Assembly (NCBI GenBank): GCA_037903475.1
Contig: JBAJFG010000276.1
Coordinates: 654,607-718,606 of the forward strand
Direction: 5' to 3'
DNA: 64,000 nucleotides
From: Ancylostoma caninum
Lineage: Eukaryota; Nematoda; Chromadorea; Rhabditida; Ancylostomatidae
In this document: positions 29,540-40,846 of the stretch, one piece after another
How positions within the stretch are numbered: the stretch's first letter is position 1
How the letters are laid out: each line of letters begins with the position of its first letter
Made by a program: the position numbers and the translations under genes
Notes under the pieces: model-generated
Databases searched by the model: none
What the model saw: only the letters and a program-made list of their open reading frames with translations
Told to the model about the DNA's origin: nothing

Positions 29540-31346
29540 GAGGACGTTTGTTCAAGAGCTCAGAACCATGATGTGCAACGATTCCGCTCCAGATTCTTGC
29601 GCCATCCACCAGTCCTGGAAGGAACTAAATTGATGCTAAATCTACGTTCATTCATGGGACTAAAGATCCAAAAGTTGGAAGGTTTCAGGTACAAATCACC
29701 TCAGAGAATTTTAAAACCCATAACGAGATCGGCCTGTATTCTCCTGTAGTACAACGATTTCAGACCTAGGAGCTTAAGCCTTGTCTCGTAGCTAGGCAGA
29801 GCTTCCGGATAATGCTTATTTGGGAATGTGCGGTAATATAAAACTCTAGTGAAGGTCTTCTGGACTTTTCCACGTTTCATTATGTCTTTCTTCAAAAAAG
29901 GGTCCATATCTTACTCCCGTATTCCAGCACTGGCAAGACATATGCCAGCAAAATGCCAATTTCAGAAGTGCAAATCTCTCTGAATGGAGTGCATAAGGTG
30001 TCTAGCTTTAGTTGCTACTGCTTTCACAGGGTGGGAATATTTTAGGGAGCTGTTGGGGACAACGCCTAAATCACGAATTTCTTCTTCTCTATTTAGCCGA
30101 ATGCTGTAATTAACCTCATCATTCCTTCCTAGTACGAAAACGTGGCTTTTAGAAGTATTCACTTTTATGTGCCATTTTTGCACCCAAGCTAGCATTTCCT
30201 GGCCTGAGTCTTTCAATTTGGTGCCCACTTCATTTTTCTCAACTTCATCATCGGGGATATAGGCTGCATAGATCTTAACGTCATCAGCTCATACGGCGAC
30301 TTTTACTCGAGGATGAGTTTCCAAGCATTTGATGAGATCAATCGTGTAAATATGAAACAACAGAAGCGAAAGGGGGCCTCCTTGGGGTATAGCGGAAAGG
30401 GGGGGGGACTTTTCTACGGATGGGTGGTCTCAAAAACGAACTGCGAAAGGTCTGTTGCATAAGTAAGATTCGATCCACTGCAAGAAATTATTCCTTATGC
30501 CAATACTTTCGAGTCTTAAGAAAAAAAAACTCGGATGATCGACTGTGTCAAAGGCTCTACTGAGATCTACTGAGATTAGAATAAACAACTTCCACACTTT
30601 CCGTCACACAGTGCATTCACCCAGTCCTGGCAACATTGAATTAGTTGAGTAGATGTTGAACAATTCGAAAGAAATCCGTGTTGCTCTTCAGGAATGCATT
30701 CCACTGTAGTCATGCAATCAAGAAGATATTTTGCGACTACTTTTTCCAAAATTTCACACAGAATCGGCAGGACCCTAATAGGTTTGAAGTAGGACACATT
30801 TTTGGCAAGCGAAAGTTTAGGGATTGGGGTGATTATAGCTTTTTTTTCAAAGAGCAGGTACCTTTCCTGTGATGAGCTCTATATTAAAAATATGTAATAG
30901 CGATAGAGAAAGCGACCATAGAGTTTTTTTTTTTGAAGAAAATTGTGGAACATGATCTGACGTGAGTGAAAAGGACCCATTGGAAGTTCCTAGTTGGATA
31001 ACGGCCGAAGGGGTGAAAAGAGTCCCTGAGGGGAACGAAACAGCTGATAAGTTTCTGAAGGACACCGATGAAACGTGCATAAATATCATCTGTGTCTACA
31101 TATTCGGAAAAGGTTCCAACCAGTCAGTTGTGCAAAGCTCCGCTTTAATGATATCAAAATCCGCCCTGCAGAAGTCAAGGTATTTGGTTGCCCTTTGCAA
31201 TGAGTTATTCATAGATATCGAAAACGTAATAACGTTGTGATCAGAATTGCCAAGTGGTGAGAGAGTTTCTTTGAACGAAAGAATTTCGTCCGCTCTTCTA
31301 TGGTCATTGATCTCCTAATATATATGTTGCCAAGCTCGCTCATCGA
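29540..31346 (-). pseudogene. decayed LINE (CR1/jockey type): endonuclease end plus reverse transcriptase
   Basis: Read on the minus strand, the order is: the end of an AP endonuclease (PLGNSDHNVITFSI, ~31255), a damaged linker, an RT start (KPIRVLPILCEILEKVV, EQHGFLSNCSTSTQL; 30797-30576), RT motif A (DLSRAFDTVDHP, ~30560), and motif C as ADDVKIY at ~30290. There a TGA stands in place of the residue before ADD. The RT C-terminus follows (TSKSHVFVLGRNDEVN, LGVVPNSSLKYS; 30228-29962) and the tail domain (LPSYETRLKLLGLKSLYYRR, ADLVMGFKIL; 29907-29701). Several stops and frame changes show the copy is dead. Most of the endonuclease is missing. Confidence 0.85.
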
Positions 31347-31823
31347 TCACAGCGTAAGGGCATTTCGTAGGGCTTGAAAGTAGAACCTTTGTGAAGGTAA
31401 CATACATTTTATCATTTGCGGTTTACCCTCGGCAGCAACTCCAATCCAATACACTGCGCTCGGACGAGCCTCAATACCAGGGGCATTTAAAACGTCATGA
31501 ACAGCAGATTCCGTGCGAGCTAATTTCTCAAAGGGTGTGAGATTTCCTTCGGCTTCAGATATACCGGAGATAACAATAGACCTGGAGCGTTCTTCCGTTT
31601 CTACTACTTCTCTGGAGTCCATCCTAGAGGGCTGTAGCAATTGATGAAGTAAAGGCAACGCTTCAGGAGCTTTGTTTTCCAATATACTCTGGAGGCTGGA
31701 GATTACTTCGTCTTTCTCAGACAACGTGGCACTAAAACGCGAAGAAGTCGATACAGAAGCTGCTCCAAAGCGTGCATTGACAGTTGATTTGGCACTGTTA
31801 ACGGACCTGCGGGTGACGGGCAT
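31347..31823 (-). CDS. LINE ORF1-like protein
   Basis: From ATG 31823 (MPVTRRSVNSAKSTVN) the frame gives 158 residues; it is open further upstream to 32021. It holds a short coiled-coil-like part (EKDEVISSLQSILENKAPE) and the ORF1 block RSIVISGISEAEGNLTPFEK with ESAVHDVLNAPGIEARPSAV and YWIG, typical of nucleic-acid-binding ORF1 proteins of nematode CR1-type LINEs. The end (QRFYFQALRNALTL) is truncated. It lies only about 100 bases upstream of the endonuclease remnant, so the copy has an internal deletion. Confidence 0.7.
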   Translation of the reverse strand: MPVTRRSVNSAKSTVNARFGAASVSTSSRFSATLSEKDEVISSLQSILENKAPEALPLLHQLLQPSRMDSREVVETEERSRSIVISGISEAEGNLTPFEKLARTESAVHDVLNAPGIEARPSAVYWIGVAAEGKPQMIKCMLPSQRFYFQALRNALTL

Positions 31824-31849
31824 GGCAGAGGGTCCAAAGTGCGACCGCT

Positions 31850-32230
31850 CGAACTGAGAGACAGGAGTCGATTTTCTACCCCATGGTGCGGTGAAGACGT
31901 GTCTACTAGGTTCCTCAATATGCAGAACGCGAATATGGTAACCATTTTGCAAGGAATACCGATTTTTCAATTTTATTGACTTTTTCCATTTTCGATTGCA
32001 TATGGGCAAGGGTATGTCCAACGTGGTTTCCCTGTACGCTGAACACGAATATGATGAACGTTTTCACAAAATATTGACTTATCGATTTTATCGAACTTTT
32101 GACTTTCTTGCCCACGTAGCAGTGAAGACATGTCTGCTAGGGTTCCTCAATACACTGAATGTGAATATGACAGTCCTTTTGCACGAATACATCCATTCGA
32201 TGCTATCGAAAGAACTGCTGACTTTTCGCT
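31850..32230. repeat. diverged ~120-bp tandem repeats with ATCGATTTTATCGA-type core
   Basis: GTGAAGACGTGTCTACTAGG at 31891 and GTGAAGACATGTCTGCTAGG at 32123 head related units that contain CACGAATATGATGAACG/GTGAATATGACAGTCC and TTATCGATTTTATCGAA. They recall parts of the direct repeat at 7.5 and 8.7 kb. Confidence 0.5.
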
Positions 32231-32871
32231 TACGGGTCGATGGAAGAGGGTTACTTGAGCGTTGCGCGCCTTATGTGCTAATCACCAGAATAACGGGCAT
32301 TTCATAAATTTATCAGCAACAGCTATTGGTCTCAATAGTGTGAGATGGTTGGGGTAGTAAAACACCCGAACGAAGTCGGGTATGGCAGCTAGTCTCTAAT
32401 AAATAATTATTCCTCAATGCTTTCTGCTCTTGGCCCGAGCCTTTGATTATGTCCACAATCTTTCGTCTGACTCTTTAACTAGTTTATTTTCGCTTTTCCC
32501 GATGCGAAAACTCGTAACTTTGGTAGAAATTGTGATATATACGTAGTATGTCTAATCATTCTAACGAACTAACGGAGTAATGCATTAAGCTTAACGGCCA
32601 TTTTTTCTGCAACGTAACGAATTAAAGGATTGATAAAAATTGAAATTTTTGTAACGCACAAGCCTGATGGAATGGCTGCGCGTGGTAGAAGTGCTGTGGA
32701 TGGAGATAAGCTGTACTCGTCTGAGAGAGTCCAGGCTCTCTTATCAGTCTTTTTCATTTTACTGTGATGATAGCATCATCTTCTTCATGTGGGTTACCGG
32801 TGATGGAGCCGAGATAAGTTGCTATCCTTGCCTCAACAACAGCGATTTTTGCAAGTGCTTTCGTAATATTG

Positions 32872-32873
<2 letters not shown>
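32231..32873. other. no gene recognised
   Basis: Includes the right hAT-like end at 32651-32666; otherwise nothing seen. Confidence 0.35.

Positions 32874-32922
<49 letters not shown>
32874..32922. repeat. (TC)n microsatellite
   Basis: About 23 TC units in a row. Confidence 0.95.
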
Positions 32923-32925
<3 letters not shown>

Positions 32926-33117
32926 CGGTATCAAGCCCTTTCACCTGGCAAGGTACAGTTGAGAAGAATTTGTTCGACGGCAATTTTTTGGCAAGTCCAT
33001 GACTTCAGTCGGCAGTTGACAATTTTTTTTCGTATCAGCAAGTTATCTGGACAATTCTCTAATAAATATTTATTCCTCAATGCTTACACCCATGGATGCG
33101 CAATGAATTGCTCTCTA

Positions 33118-34024
33118 CAGGATGGCAACAAAGTCTTTGGCCGAATATAACAAATTATAAGAATGGTAGTAGATGGCCTAGCAATCTGAAAATTTATGTG
33201 GATTATGTAGAATTCATGCGCTTTGAGAGTCCCCTCTTGGATTTCGGATTACTCTTTCGGCTTCTCTGTGGAGTCGCAAAAACCGTCGGCAACTGCAACG
33301 CTCGAGGGCCGCAAGTTGGTCAAACATTTATGACGCCGTTTTCTCGTTCGGTCTGAACCAAAGAAACTGGTATCTCAGCAAGAGTAAGCTCAAGTCCTGC
33401 GTTCTAAAAACTGCACCTCAGAGATCCATAGGACTTCGTTTCAGGGAGCTAATTATTAAGCAGATTTGACCGGTTTGGTGGAATCAGAAATTCGGAGGTC
33501 TGAACCAACCTTCTACTGTTTTTTTTCATAACGTTAAGGAAAACTTTCATCAGATCTCCATCTCATTTTTACCAGATGTATTCAAGCCTAAGAAATAATA
33601 TACCTTCTAAGATATTACTCTGCCCACTTTTGCCCTCTGTTTTGTGAATTTTATCAGCAAAAAGTTAGGGTGGCAATCTGTTGACCTTTTCCGGTCAAGA
33701 AAACTAGTTCAGGCTAGGATCTCCCTAGAATAGAAAGGTTCACTCACTTGAATACTGAGCAAAAAAGTGGTGATTTGGGGAGCCAATTGAAAGAAGTTCT
33801 TGAAGAAGATGTCGCCGAGACCCTACTTGCGGCCATTTCCATCTCTATCTCGTTTCATGTTTGCAGATCATACAAGACTCAAATAAAGCTATGGACTATG
33901 AAATTTCGCATGTATATTTGTTACAATTAGATAGTCAACGGCGATAGAAAGTCATGGGTTTTCCGGCAAAGTGCCAGAAATAATTGCGACAAAGTCCTTG
34001 GCCAAAGACTTTGTTGTCACCCTG
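33118..34024. mobile_element. Tc1/mariner-type non-autonomous element, 907 bp
   Basis: TA followed by CAGGATGGCAACAAAGTCTT at the left and the inverted AAGACTTTGTTGTCACCCTG followed by TA at the right give ~25-bp terminal inverted repeats with three mismatches and a TA target duplication. A small palindrome sits just inside the right end (CAAAGTCCTTGGCCAAAGAC). No transposase frame is recognised. Confidence 0.7.
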
Positions 34025-34489
34025 TATGATTCTGTAGGAGAATGAGTGTAGCTCTTCAGCTACACCTTGATGAAGCCGAAAAAAGCATCGCGCATTCATA
34101 TTCTTATAAACTAATGATTAAAACTGGGCAGTTCGGATCCCACAAATCGCGCAGCCCTAGTTTACTTCCTAACCCTCCCTCCCCGCCCCTCCCCACCCCA
34201 ATTGTCTTTGTCCCTCACTTGGGCACACAATCACAACGATAGAAGAACAACGGCCCATGCTCACAAAACTTATGGACTCAAGAAAAAAGACTCGAAGACA
34301 GCACCGCCCTCGACTCGGAGTGAAGGTGCAAAGTGTGACCAATGCTGTCAGAGCAGGGTCAAGCGTGTGTTGATAAATTATCAGCGGGAGGTCGTATGGT
34401 GGGCGAATAAAGGGGGTGGGGGTCGTAGAGGGGAGGGATCGTGGTTGTGGTAGAGAATTCGGATACTACTTTTAGTAGTGACCACCGAA
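34025..34489. other. no gene recognised
   Basis: Contains C-rich (34163-34200) and G-rich (34410-34440) tracts. Confidence 0.4.
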
Positions 34490-35660
34490 CGAGACTGAAT
34501 ATCGGAAGGTCATTTTTGTTCATACATACCGCCAGTCCTCCTCACCCGTGGAAGCCGAAAAAAAGTCACACTATGGAGATTACCCAACTGTGTTCTGCCT
34601 TCAAGTTTTAGCTCTCCAGCATCAATAGAAAAGATCCAGAACAGGAATTACAAAAATGATGTTTAGTTTATAAAGGTGGCCTTTTTTACTTTTTTTATCG
34701 ACTAGATCAAAGCAAGAAGGATGACAACTGAGGAAAAGTGAACCGCACTGCTTGAGAACACAAACCTTCGACTAATTAAAACTGAGAAAAAAGTGGTGCC
34801 ACGACCAGCCCTACCTCCCACTTTACATGCCCACCTACAGCCATGCCTCCGAGCAAGCCAAAATCTTAGATGGACATTTTTGCACGTTTGTACCGCTAGT
34901 CCTACTCGGTCCTGCAACCCAATAAAAAGTCGTTTTATGATCTCACCCAACTGTGCTTTATCCCCAAGTTTCAGGTCTCCAGTTTCAAGAGAAAAGATTC
35001 AGCACGAGAATCATGGAGATGAGGTTTCGTCGATAAAAATGGCATTTTTTACTTGTTTTTATCAACGGAGTTGAATCGCGGTGGAGCCAGCTGCAGGAAA
35101 AGGATCTATGAACTCCTAAAAGCGCAAACCTTCGACAATTTAAAACTGGAAAAAAATCGGTGCTAGATCTTCTGCAATGGATGTCCGACTACAACAATAC
35201 CTCTGAGCGAGTCAAAATTTTAGGTAAAAATTTTTGCACTTTCTTATTGCCAGTGCTACACAGTTCTGCAAACCGGCGAACAGCATTTCTGTGGGGCGCA
35301 CCCAACTGTGCTTTACCCCCAAGTTTCAGATATCCAGATCCAAGGGGAAAGATGCAGGGGAATTACGGAGATGAGGTTTTGTCGATAAAAACAGTCTTTT
35401 TTACATGTTTTTATCGAGAGAGTTGAATCGCGATGGAGAGAGATGCGGAAAAAGGAGCCGTGCTGCCTGAAAGCGCAAACCTTCGGCTATTTAGAACTGG
35501 AAAAAGATCGACACCTCAACGGGCAAGTCTCCTGCTATTCAGGTCCATCTACAACCATACCTCTGAGTGAGCCAAAATTTTAGGTGGGCGTTCTTATACG
35601 TTCGTACTGTTCGTCCTGCTCAGTCCTGCAGCTCGATAAAGTGTCCTTTCGCGTACTACT
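34490..35660. repeat. ~355-bp satellite, three full and one partial diverged copies
   Basis: The landmark ACCCAACTGTGYT recurs at 34582, 34945 and 35300 (spacing 363 and 355). Each unit also carries CTCCAG/ATCCAG, GATGAGGTTT(C/T)GTCGATAAA, TTTTTTACTTGTTTTTATC, CGCAAACCTTCG and AAAACTGGAAAAA in the same order. Copies are about 75-80 percent alike by eye. Frames inside them are not conserved between copies, so it is non-coding. Confidence 0.85.
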
Positions 35661-36970
35661 TTCGATTATTTCGAGCCCACTACAAGCACACATTATATGA
35701 AGTCGTGCAAAAATTTTAGCCTTGGAGGGGATCGAACCCTCGACTACGTAGATGACGTATATCGATATTCTTCATGACAAATTTGAAGCAAATCGCTTGA
35801 GTAAGTCTGAACATAGGCTTTCAGAGCGATATTCGCCAACCGCGTATGTTTCAACCTTTTGCAAAAATTCTGGATAGAGAGGGGATCGAATCCTTGACGG
35901 TGTACGCGGTGGCTACTCCTCCTGCTGCTATAACGTTTGAATTTGAGGGCGAGTAGTGTCTGCTTTTTTGTTCTCATTTCTCATCTCATTTGAAATTTGT
36001 GTACGAAAGGGGGAGCGGAGGGAGGGGTCGTATTTTTTGGCGGCTGAGAGGGGGGGGGGGTCGTATGGGGGTCGACCTTCTATGATCATCACGCTTGACC
36101 CAGTGCCAGGGTATCATAAATGTCGAACGAAGACAAGCAATGAGGACTTACATGAGGCGAAACTCGAATCGTAGGAGCACAGCACAACAGTACTGCAACA
36201 TATGGTTTTCTTTTCATAACTTCTTCCAGGATGGAGCTGGTGTGTAGCATAGTTCAAATTTTTACATCAGTTGCAGGTGTTCACTCATGCGGAGTGAAAC
36301 TGTAATAGACCCTTTCAATGTCATTGACTTCTTTCTTGAGTGTAAAGTTTACTCACCGAGGTCGAAATCAACACATCCCAGGTTACACGACCTACGTTCA
36401 AATCCCCATGGACCCTCAGTACTGATGTGAAAACCTGGAAAAAAAACTAAAATCGTGATTTTCATGAGAACTACGCATGCGCAGTGGTAGTCGTCCACCA
36501 TGGAGATATGGACTGCCCGCGCAAATATGTAGAAACCTATCTGCGAATGATTGTAAGGTGCTACCATCCTCTTCGAAACGTCCACATTACCTCTATCAAA
36601 AGGAAAAAGAGGATTTTCAGAAACAACTTCGCGGACGCCTTTGGGGATTTTTCCGCTTTTTTTGCGAATTTGTCACTTATTCACCGGAACTTCCCTTTGT
36701 CTAGCTTTCTCTTCCACTCCAGAATCGTTGCATATATGGAACATATATTCTGAGATTTCATGCGGGACACTGGTGTTCTTGTGCACATTTTTGGATATTG
36801 TCAGGCGTTGGAGATTTTATGAAAGGCAAATTTCGACGCAACAATTGTTCTGGCACACTGTGAAGCGTGCTGCTTTCCTCATTGGGACATAGAGAAATTT
36901 CACAAATATCGTTTCAGCACCGCATTAGAAGAGGCAATGTGAGTCCTAGGAAGAGACTGGTGTAATCATC
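35661..36970. other. no gene; two tRNA T-arm-like remnants
   Basis: On the minus strand, GAGGGTTCGATCCCCTC (35724-35740) is a perfect 5-bp T-arm-like stem-loop, and GGATTCGATCCCCTC (35880-35896) is a weaker relative. Both are followed by AATTTTTGCA. No acceptor stem or D arm can be built, so they look like tRNA-derived repeat remnants. A G-run lies at 36048-36060. Confidence 0.35.
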
Positions 36971-37207
36971 ATGGCCGCGGAATTCGTTACAGAGCAGGTG
37001 ACCCTTTCTAATTTCGCTCGTTTGATGCTTTCTACAATCAGGGCGACTTGCTGGTTAACATCTTTCTTGGTTGTTCCCACTCTTGTTTTTATTTTCGAGA
37101 AACACTGGCAAAGTTATTATTCCAATGGTTTTCAAATTCAGGTGCGTCAAACACGTCGCGATAGAGTATATCGGCGACGAGTAAGTGAAAACATAGCGAG
37201 GACAAAG
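36971..37207 (+). CDS. possible exon with a membrane segment
   Basis: ATG at 36971 opens a 79-codon frame (MAAEFVTEQVTLSNFARLM) with a hydrophobic stretch CWLTSFLVVPTLVFIFEKHW, then a basic region RQTRRDRVYRRRVSENIARTK, closing at an AAAG donor with GTGAGA at 37208. It could be the first exon of a membrane protein. The family is not recognised and no second exon was placed. Confidence 0.3.
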
Positions 37208-37900
37208 GTGAGAACATGTCTAGTGATTATCGTCTGCTAAAAAACTCAAAGGGATCGAGCAGGAGAAATCCACAAGTTGCTCCAAATGAAGCGTCAAGAA
37301 TTTTCGGAGAGTAACGTTAATACTCCTCAGTTAGAGTTTGGTTCGTGTTCATTGTTTCGAACAATCGAACGAGCAGTTAGTGTTTGAGCTGTCTAAAAAA
37401 ACTCGCATCAAGCTCGCCATTAACACAGTAAATGGTGTTTTCAAATGAGGTATCTGCAGTAGTGTTTCTAACTGCTTCCTTAGCAAGGATAGATTCCCGT
37501 TTCAAACGCTGGACAGCTGAACAATGATGCGGATACTTTTTCCTTACAGTGGGTCGCTTGCCGGGTGGCAATTGCCTCAGGCCGCCTCACGCCGCTTCAT
37601 GCAATGCCGGCCCTCAGATAAAAAATAGGATAACTGACAAGAGGAGCTTAAAATCGTCGGAACCACAGCCATTAATGACCATATACATTTCCATTCATGC
37701 AGTGAAGTAAAATTCGTGTTCACTCATGCACTTCAATTTCTACTGAAAGTTTAAAAATTGCGAGTTTGGAGAGACACACGTTCTCCATACCTGATCGTTC
37801 GACATACTTTGGTTCAGGTTTGTAGAATACACTCCGCATCGTAGTGAAACCCTGCAAAAATATAGGTTGCCGTTTCACACAATAACCGAAATGCATGGCA
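37208..37900. other. no gene recognised
   Basis: Short frames only. Confidence 0.4.
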
Positions 37901-37938
37901 AATTATAATAATAATTTATTACATGAGATCACTCATGT
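37901..37938 (-). repeat. LINE 3' end: hairpin plus AATAAAT tail
   Basis: A perfect 7-bp stem with a 4-base loop is followed by AATAAATTATTATTATAAT. It marks the probable RT recognition structure of this LINE and gives the key for the other tails in the window. Confidence 0.65.
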
Positions 37939-38096
37939 GTAACACATTAGTAACAATGAAGGTGAGGTGGGCAAACTTGAGGCATAAAACTAAAACTGTA
38001 AAACGATAAAACTGCAACAACTATGAGAACAAATTATACAAAAGAGAAAGAAGAACGGGTAGGCACAAGGATTGTGGGAATTAACTGAGCATCCAC

Positions 38097-38637
38097 CTAC
38101 ATTCCCAGATAAGTGTCAGTCATATTTTTGAAAGAATTGAGTTTGGTAGGGAATGGTTTCCTATTGTGTAGTCTCACATACTCAGAACCAGCCCTGTTGG
38201 TAAAGAGATGTAACCTGTAATTGTGCTTAGCCCGTAGAATGGAGTATTTTATTGCGCTGCCCCTGGTGAGAGAGGGTCTAGATGAACAGAACATTTCAGG
38301 TCTGATTTTACACATACCATTGATGATTTTATGGAATAGTATCAGATCAAACTTCCGTCTTCTAATCGCTAGGGATGGAAGCCGAAAATTAGCATTTCTT
38401 TCTTTATGCCCTGGGATCCCTTCGTATAAAAAACCAAGTGATACCATTGATGATTTTATGGAATAGTATCAGATCAAACTTCCGTCTTCTAATCGCTAGG
38501 GATGGAAGTTGAAAATTAGCATTTCTTTCTTTATGCCCTGGGATCCCTTCGTATAAAAAACCAAGTGATCTTGCCATGAGTTTTCTACTGAAACTATTTT
38601 GACTCTTCCAAGTTTGGCAGCTGTTGCAAGTTTGCAT
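38097..38637 (-). pseudogene. LINE C-terminal domain with 127-bp tandem duplication
   Basis: The C-terminal domain reads RRRKFDLILFHKIINGMCKI and SAIKYSILRAKHNYRLHLFT and ends NMTDTYLGM. A 127-bp segment is present twice in tandem (38314-38440 and 38441-38567) with only two or so differences. 127 is not a multiple of three, so the duplication shifts the frame. Confidence 0.8.
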
Positions 38638-39491
38638 GGATTGAAAACAGCTGTGCCGTATTCTAGTACTGGGCGAACAAATGTCTTATAAGCTCGGAGC
38701 CGAACTTCAACGTTACGTGTGCTGAGAGCTCGAAATAGATCAAACACTAACCTGGAAGCCTTTGAAGCGATTTGGGAAGAATATGCATCGAAGCATAGAT
38801 CCTTAGTCACCAGAAAGCCAAGATCTTTAATCTGATCAACATGCTGGACTACAGAACTCTCAACGGAGTAGTTGCCTACAAGGTTTTTTGATCCAAGATG
38901 CAAAACTTTTATCTTCTCTTTACACAGCGGAAGTTCCCAGTCAGCAGACCATTCTTGTACAGCACTGACTGCGGTTTGCAGTACTCCTATATCACCCGGT
39001 GTTGAAATGGTATGGTATATTTCGAGGTCATCAGCGAAAACACTGCACTTAACACCCCTATGTAGAATGAGTGACGGTAGTTCATGAGTATAAATGTTGA
39101 ACAAGATAGGGGGAAGGTCCCCTCCTTGAGGAACCACGCTAACCATTCTCCTAGGTTTAGAGAAGGATGAGTTTACACGAACTGAAAAGTACCTTTCCGA
39201 AATGAAAGAACGAATCCACTCAACAATACGTGGGTGGATCCCCACCTGTTGCAGTTTCAGAATAAGTTTATTGTGAGGGACACGGTCAAAAGCTTTAGAA
39301 AAATCAAAATAAACCACATCTATATTTTTTCCCGCATTAATTGCGTGAGTCCAATCATTCAGGCTCTGAATCATGGCCGTAACCGTCGACTTGCCGTTTT
39401 GGAACCCATGTTGGTATTCTGAGATAATAGAGAACTCACCAAGGTGCTTAACAATTCTTTTCTTAAGAATTTGTTTCAAAGGTCCTCGCAA
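38496..39491 (-). pseudogene. LINE reverse transcriptase, main part
   Basis: 331 codons from 39491. Motifs in order: SEYQHGFQNGKST, motif A DVVYFDFSKAFDRVPHNKL, motif B VPQGGDLPPILFNIY, motif C FADDLEIYH (F in the YxDD first position, common in this group), then thumb LCKEKIKVLHLGS and IKDLGFLV, and the LRAYKTFVRPVLEYGTAVF block. The frame leaves the protein near 38590 (VSVENSWQDHL) and stops at 38496. The start at 39491 is only the first in-frame Met; the RT begins in the neighbouring frame (39921-39463). Confidence 0.88.
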
Positions 39492-39732
39492 AGATAGAGG
39501 TGATGCTTATTGGGCGAAAATTTCGCGGCGAGGAGTAGGGTGGTTTTCTAGGAATTGGTGTTACAAAAGAAAGCTTCCACTTGGCCGGCACTTCAGCCCG
39601 CATAAAGCTGAGATTGAAAATGAAGGCAAGAGGTGCACTGATAACTGCAGCAACATTTTTGATAAAGTACAAGGGTAGATCATCAGGTGTTCGTGAGTAC
39701 GAAGTCGGCCAGTGAGCAAGAAGGGTGTGTAC
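39463..39732 (-). pseudogene. LINE reverse transcriptase N-terminal part
   Basis: Reads PDDLPLYFIKNVAAVISAPL, MRAEVPAKWKLSFVTPIPRK and RNFRPISITSIFARTFE, the usual RT entry (P-x-x-K, NFRPIS). The preceding residues are cut by the hAT MITE at 39733. Confidence 0.85.
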
Positions 39733-40846
39733 CAGGGATGAGCGGATTGTCCGTATCCGGTTACCCGTTTTACCGTTATCCGTAGGTTTTGGCCTGTCCG
39801 TTATCCGCACCGTTATCAGGGCCTTTGATGCCGGATAACGGATAAGGCCAACAATAGTAGATTCATTCCGCACGCTCCCAACAGAGGAGAGCTTCCATTT
39901 CAAGGAAATCCTTCGTATCACATGATCTAGCGCATTTTTCCTCGTGTGTGATTTTGAGTCTGGAAGCGATGTAGGAAAAGGTAATACAGACTTGTACTCG
40001 TCTAGAAAAGCTCTTGCTCAGCTTTACTGGGTTTTCCGACAATCGAGGCAATATCCTCGAAACCATTGTTTGCCTGTAAGATTATCAACAACACTGACTA
40101 ATGTTGTGACCTCTGACAAAGTTGAAGTTGATGACCTCACAACTTACAGATGAGTAATGCCCTCTTGCTCGCGAAGTTCAATTCGAGTATTCATTTAACT
40201 CTACTGTTCCCTTTTCGGATCTATATATACATAGTCTTTAGGAGTGAATGGGACCATAATATTCAGTCAGTACTAGAAGATTTACCAGAACGCCATAAAA
40301 GATATATGGAGCAAAGGATCAGCCTATGTCACGCCTCCCCCCCCCCCCTCCAAAAAAAACATCTTTGTCGTGTTGTCTTTAATGGGTCTAAAGAAGAAAC
40401 GGTGGGGTGTGTATCATCGTGAGGGGAAATGGGGCGTTAAAAAGCTACTGTGATTGGTGTATTCGACCAATGTGCCAATCACGGTGGCCTGGTAACGCCC
40501 ACTTTTCCCTTATGATGATATTCACCCGAAACCGTGGAAGGACCAGCGTTCGTTATGGGGATCCCGAGAATGGCGGATTTGGTGATTAATGAGAAGGCCT
40601 GTGCTTGTGCTAATTTTCATCCACAATATTCAGGTCGTATATCTCTTTTATAATTCTTCATACATATTAGATATTAGTAGATATTGGTATCAATAATATC
40701 TCAATATTATTCTTGGTGTTAGTAGAAGGTGGTGCTTTGTAGTATCTTAACACTTATCCGTTATCCGGTCATTTTTGGCCTATCCGTTATCCGCACCGTT
40801 ATCCGGGTCGTGAAAAATCTCGTATCCGCTCATCCCTGGTGTGTAC
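39725..40846. mobile_element. hAT-type MITE, 1106 bp, nested in the LINE
   Basis: Perfect 15-bp terminal inverted repeats CAGGGATGAGCGGAT (39733-39747 and 40824-40838) are flanked by an exact 8-bp target duplication GTGTGTAC (39725-39732 and 40839-40846). Both are diagnostic of hAT. Subterminal regions carry many CCGTTATCCG/CGGATAACGG motifs. I see no transposase, so it is non-autonomous. Removing it would make the LINE RT region contiguous, which dates it after the LINE. Confidence 0.93.

Larger units (their letters stand above)
26877..32666. mobile_element. candidate composite bounded by hAT-like ends
   Basis: CAGGGCTGTGCGTTAC at 26877 and the inverted GTAACGCACAAGCCTG ending at 32666 agree at 14 of 16 positions. 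The 8 bases outside are GTGGAATG and ATGGAATG (7 of 8), as expected for a hAT target duplication. However, the sequence just inside (CATTAA, TTAACGGCCATTTTT, CAACGTAACGA) is shared in direct, not inverted, orientation, so these may also be two truncated copies of one small element. No hAT transposase was recognised between them. Confidence 0.35.

Noticed and set aside
32667..33150. Serine/leucine-repeat protein
   Set aside because: The repeat is the translation of the (TC)n microsatellite.
34793..35426. Plus-strand frames with similar peptides (SPNCALSPSFR type)
   Set aside because: They arise from two satellite units; the frames are not kept in the other units.
35724..35740. tRNA gene
   Set aside because: Only a T-arm-like stem-loop is present; no acceptor stem, D arm or anticodon arm can be built at the right spacing.
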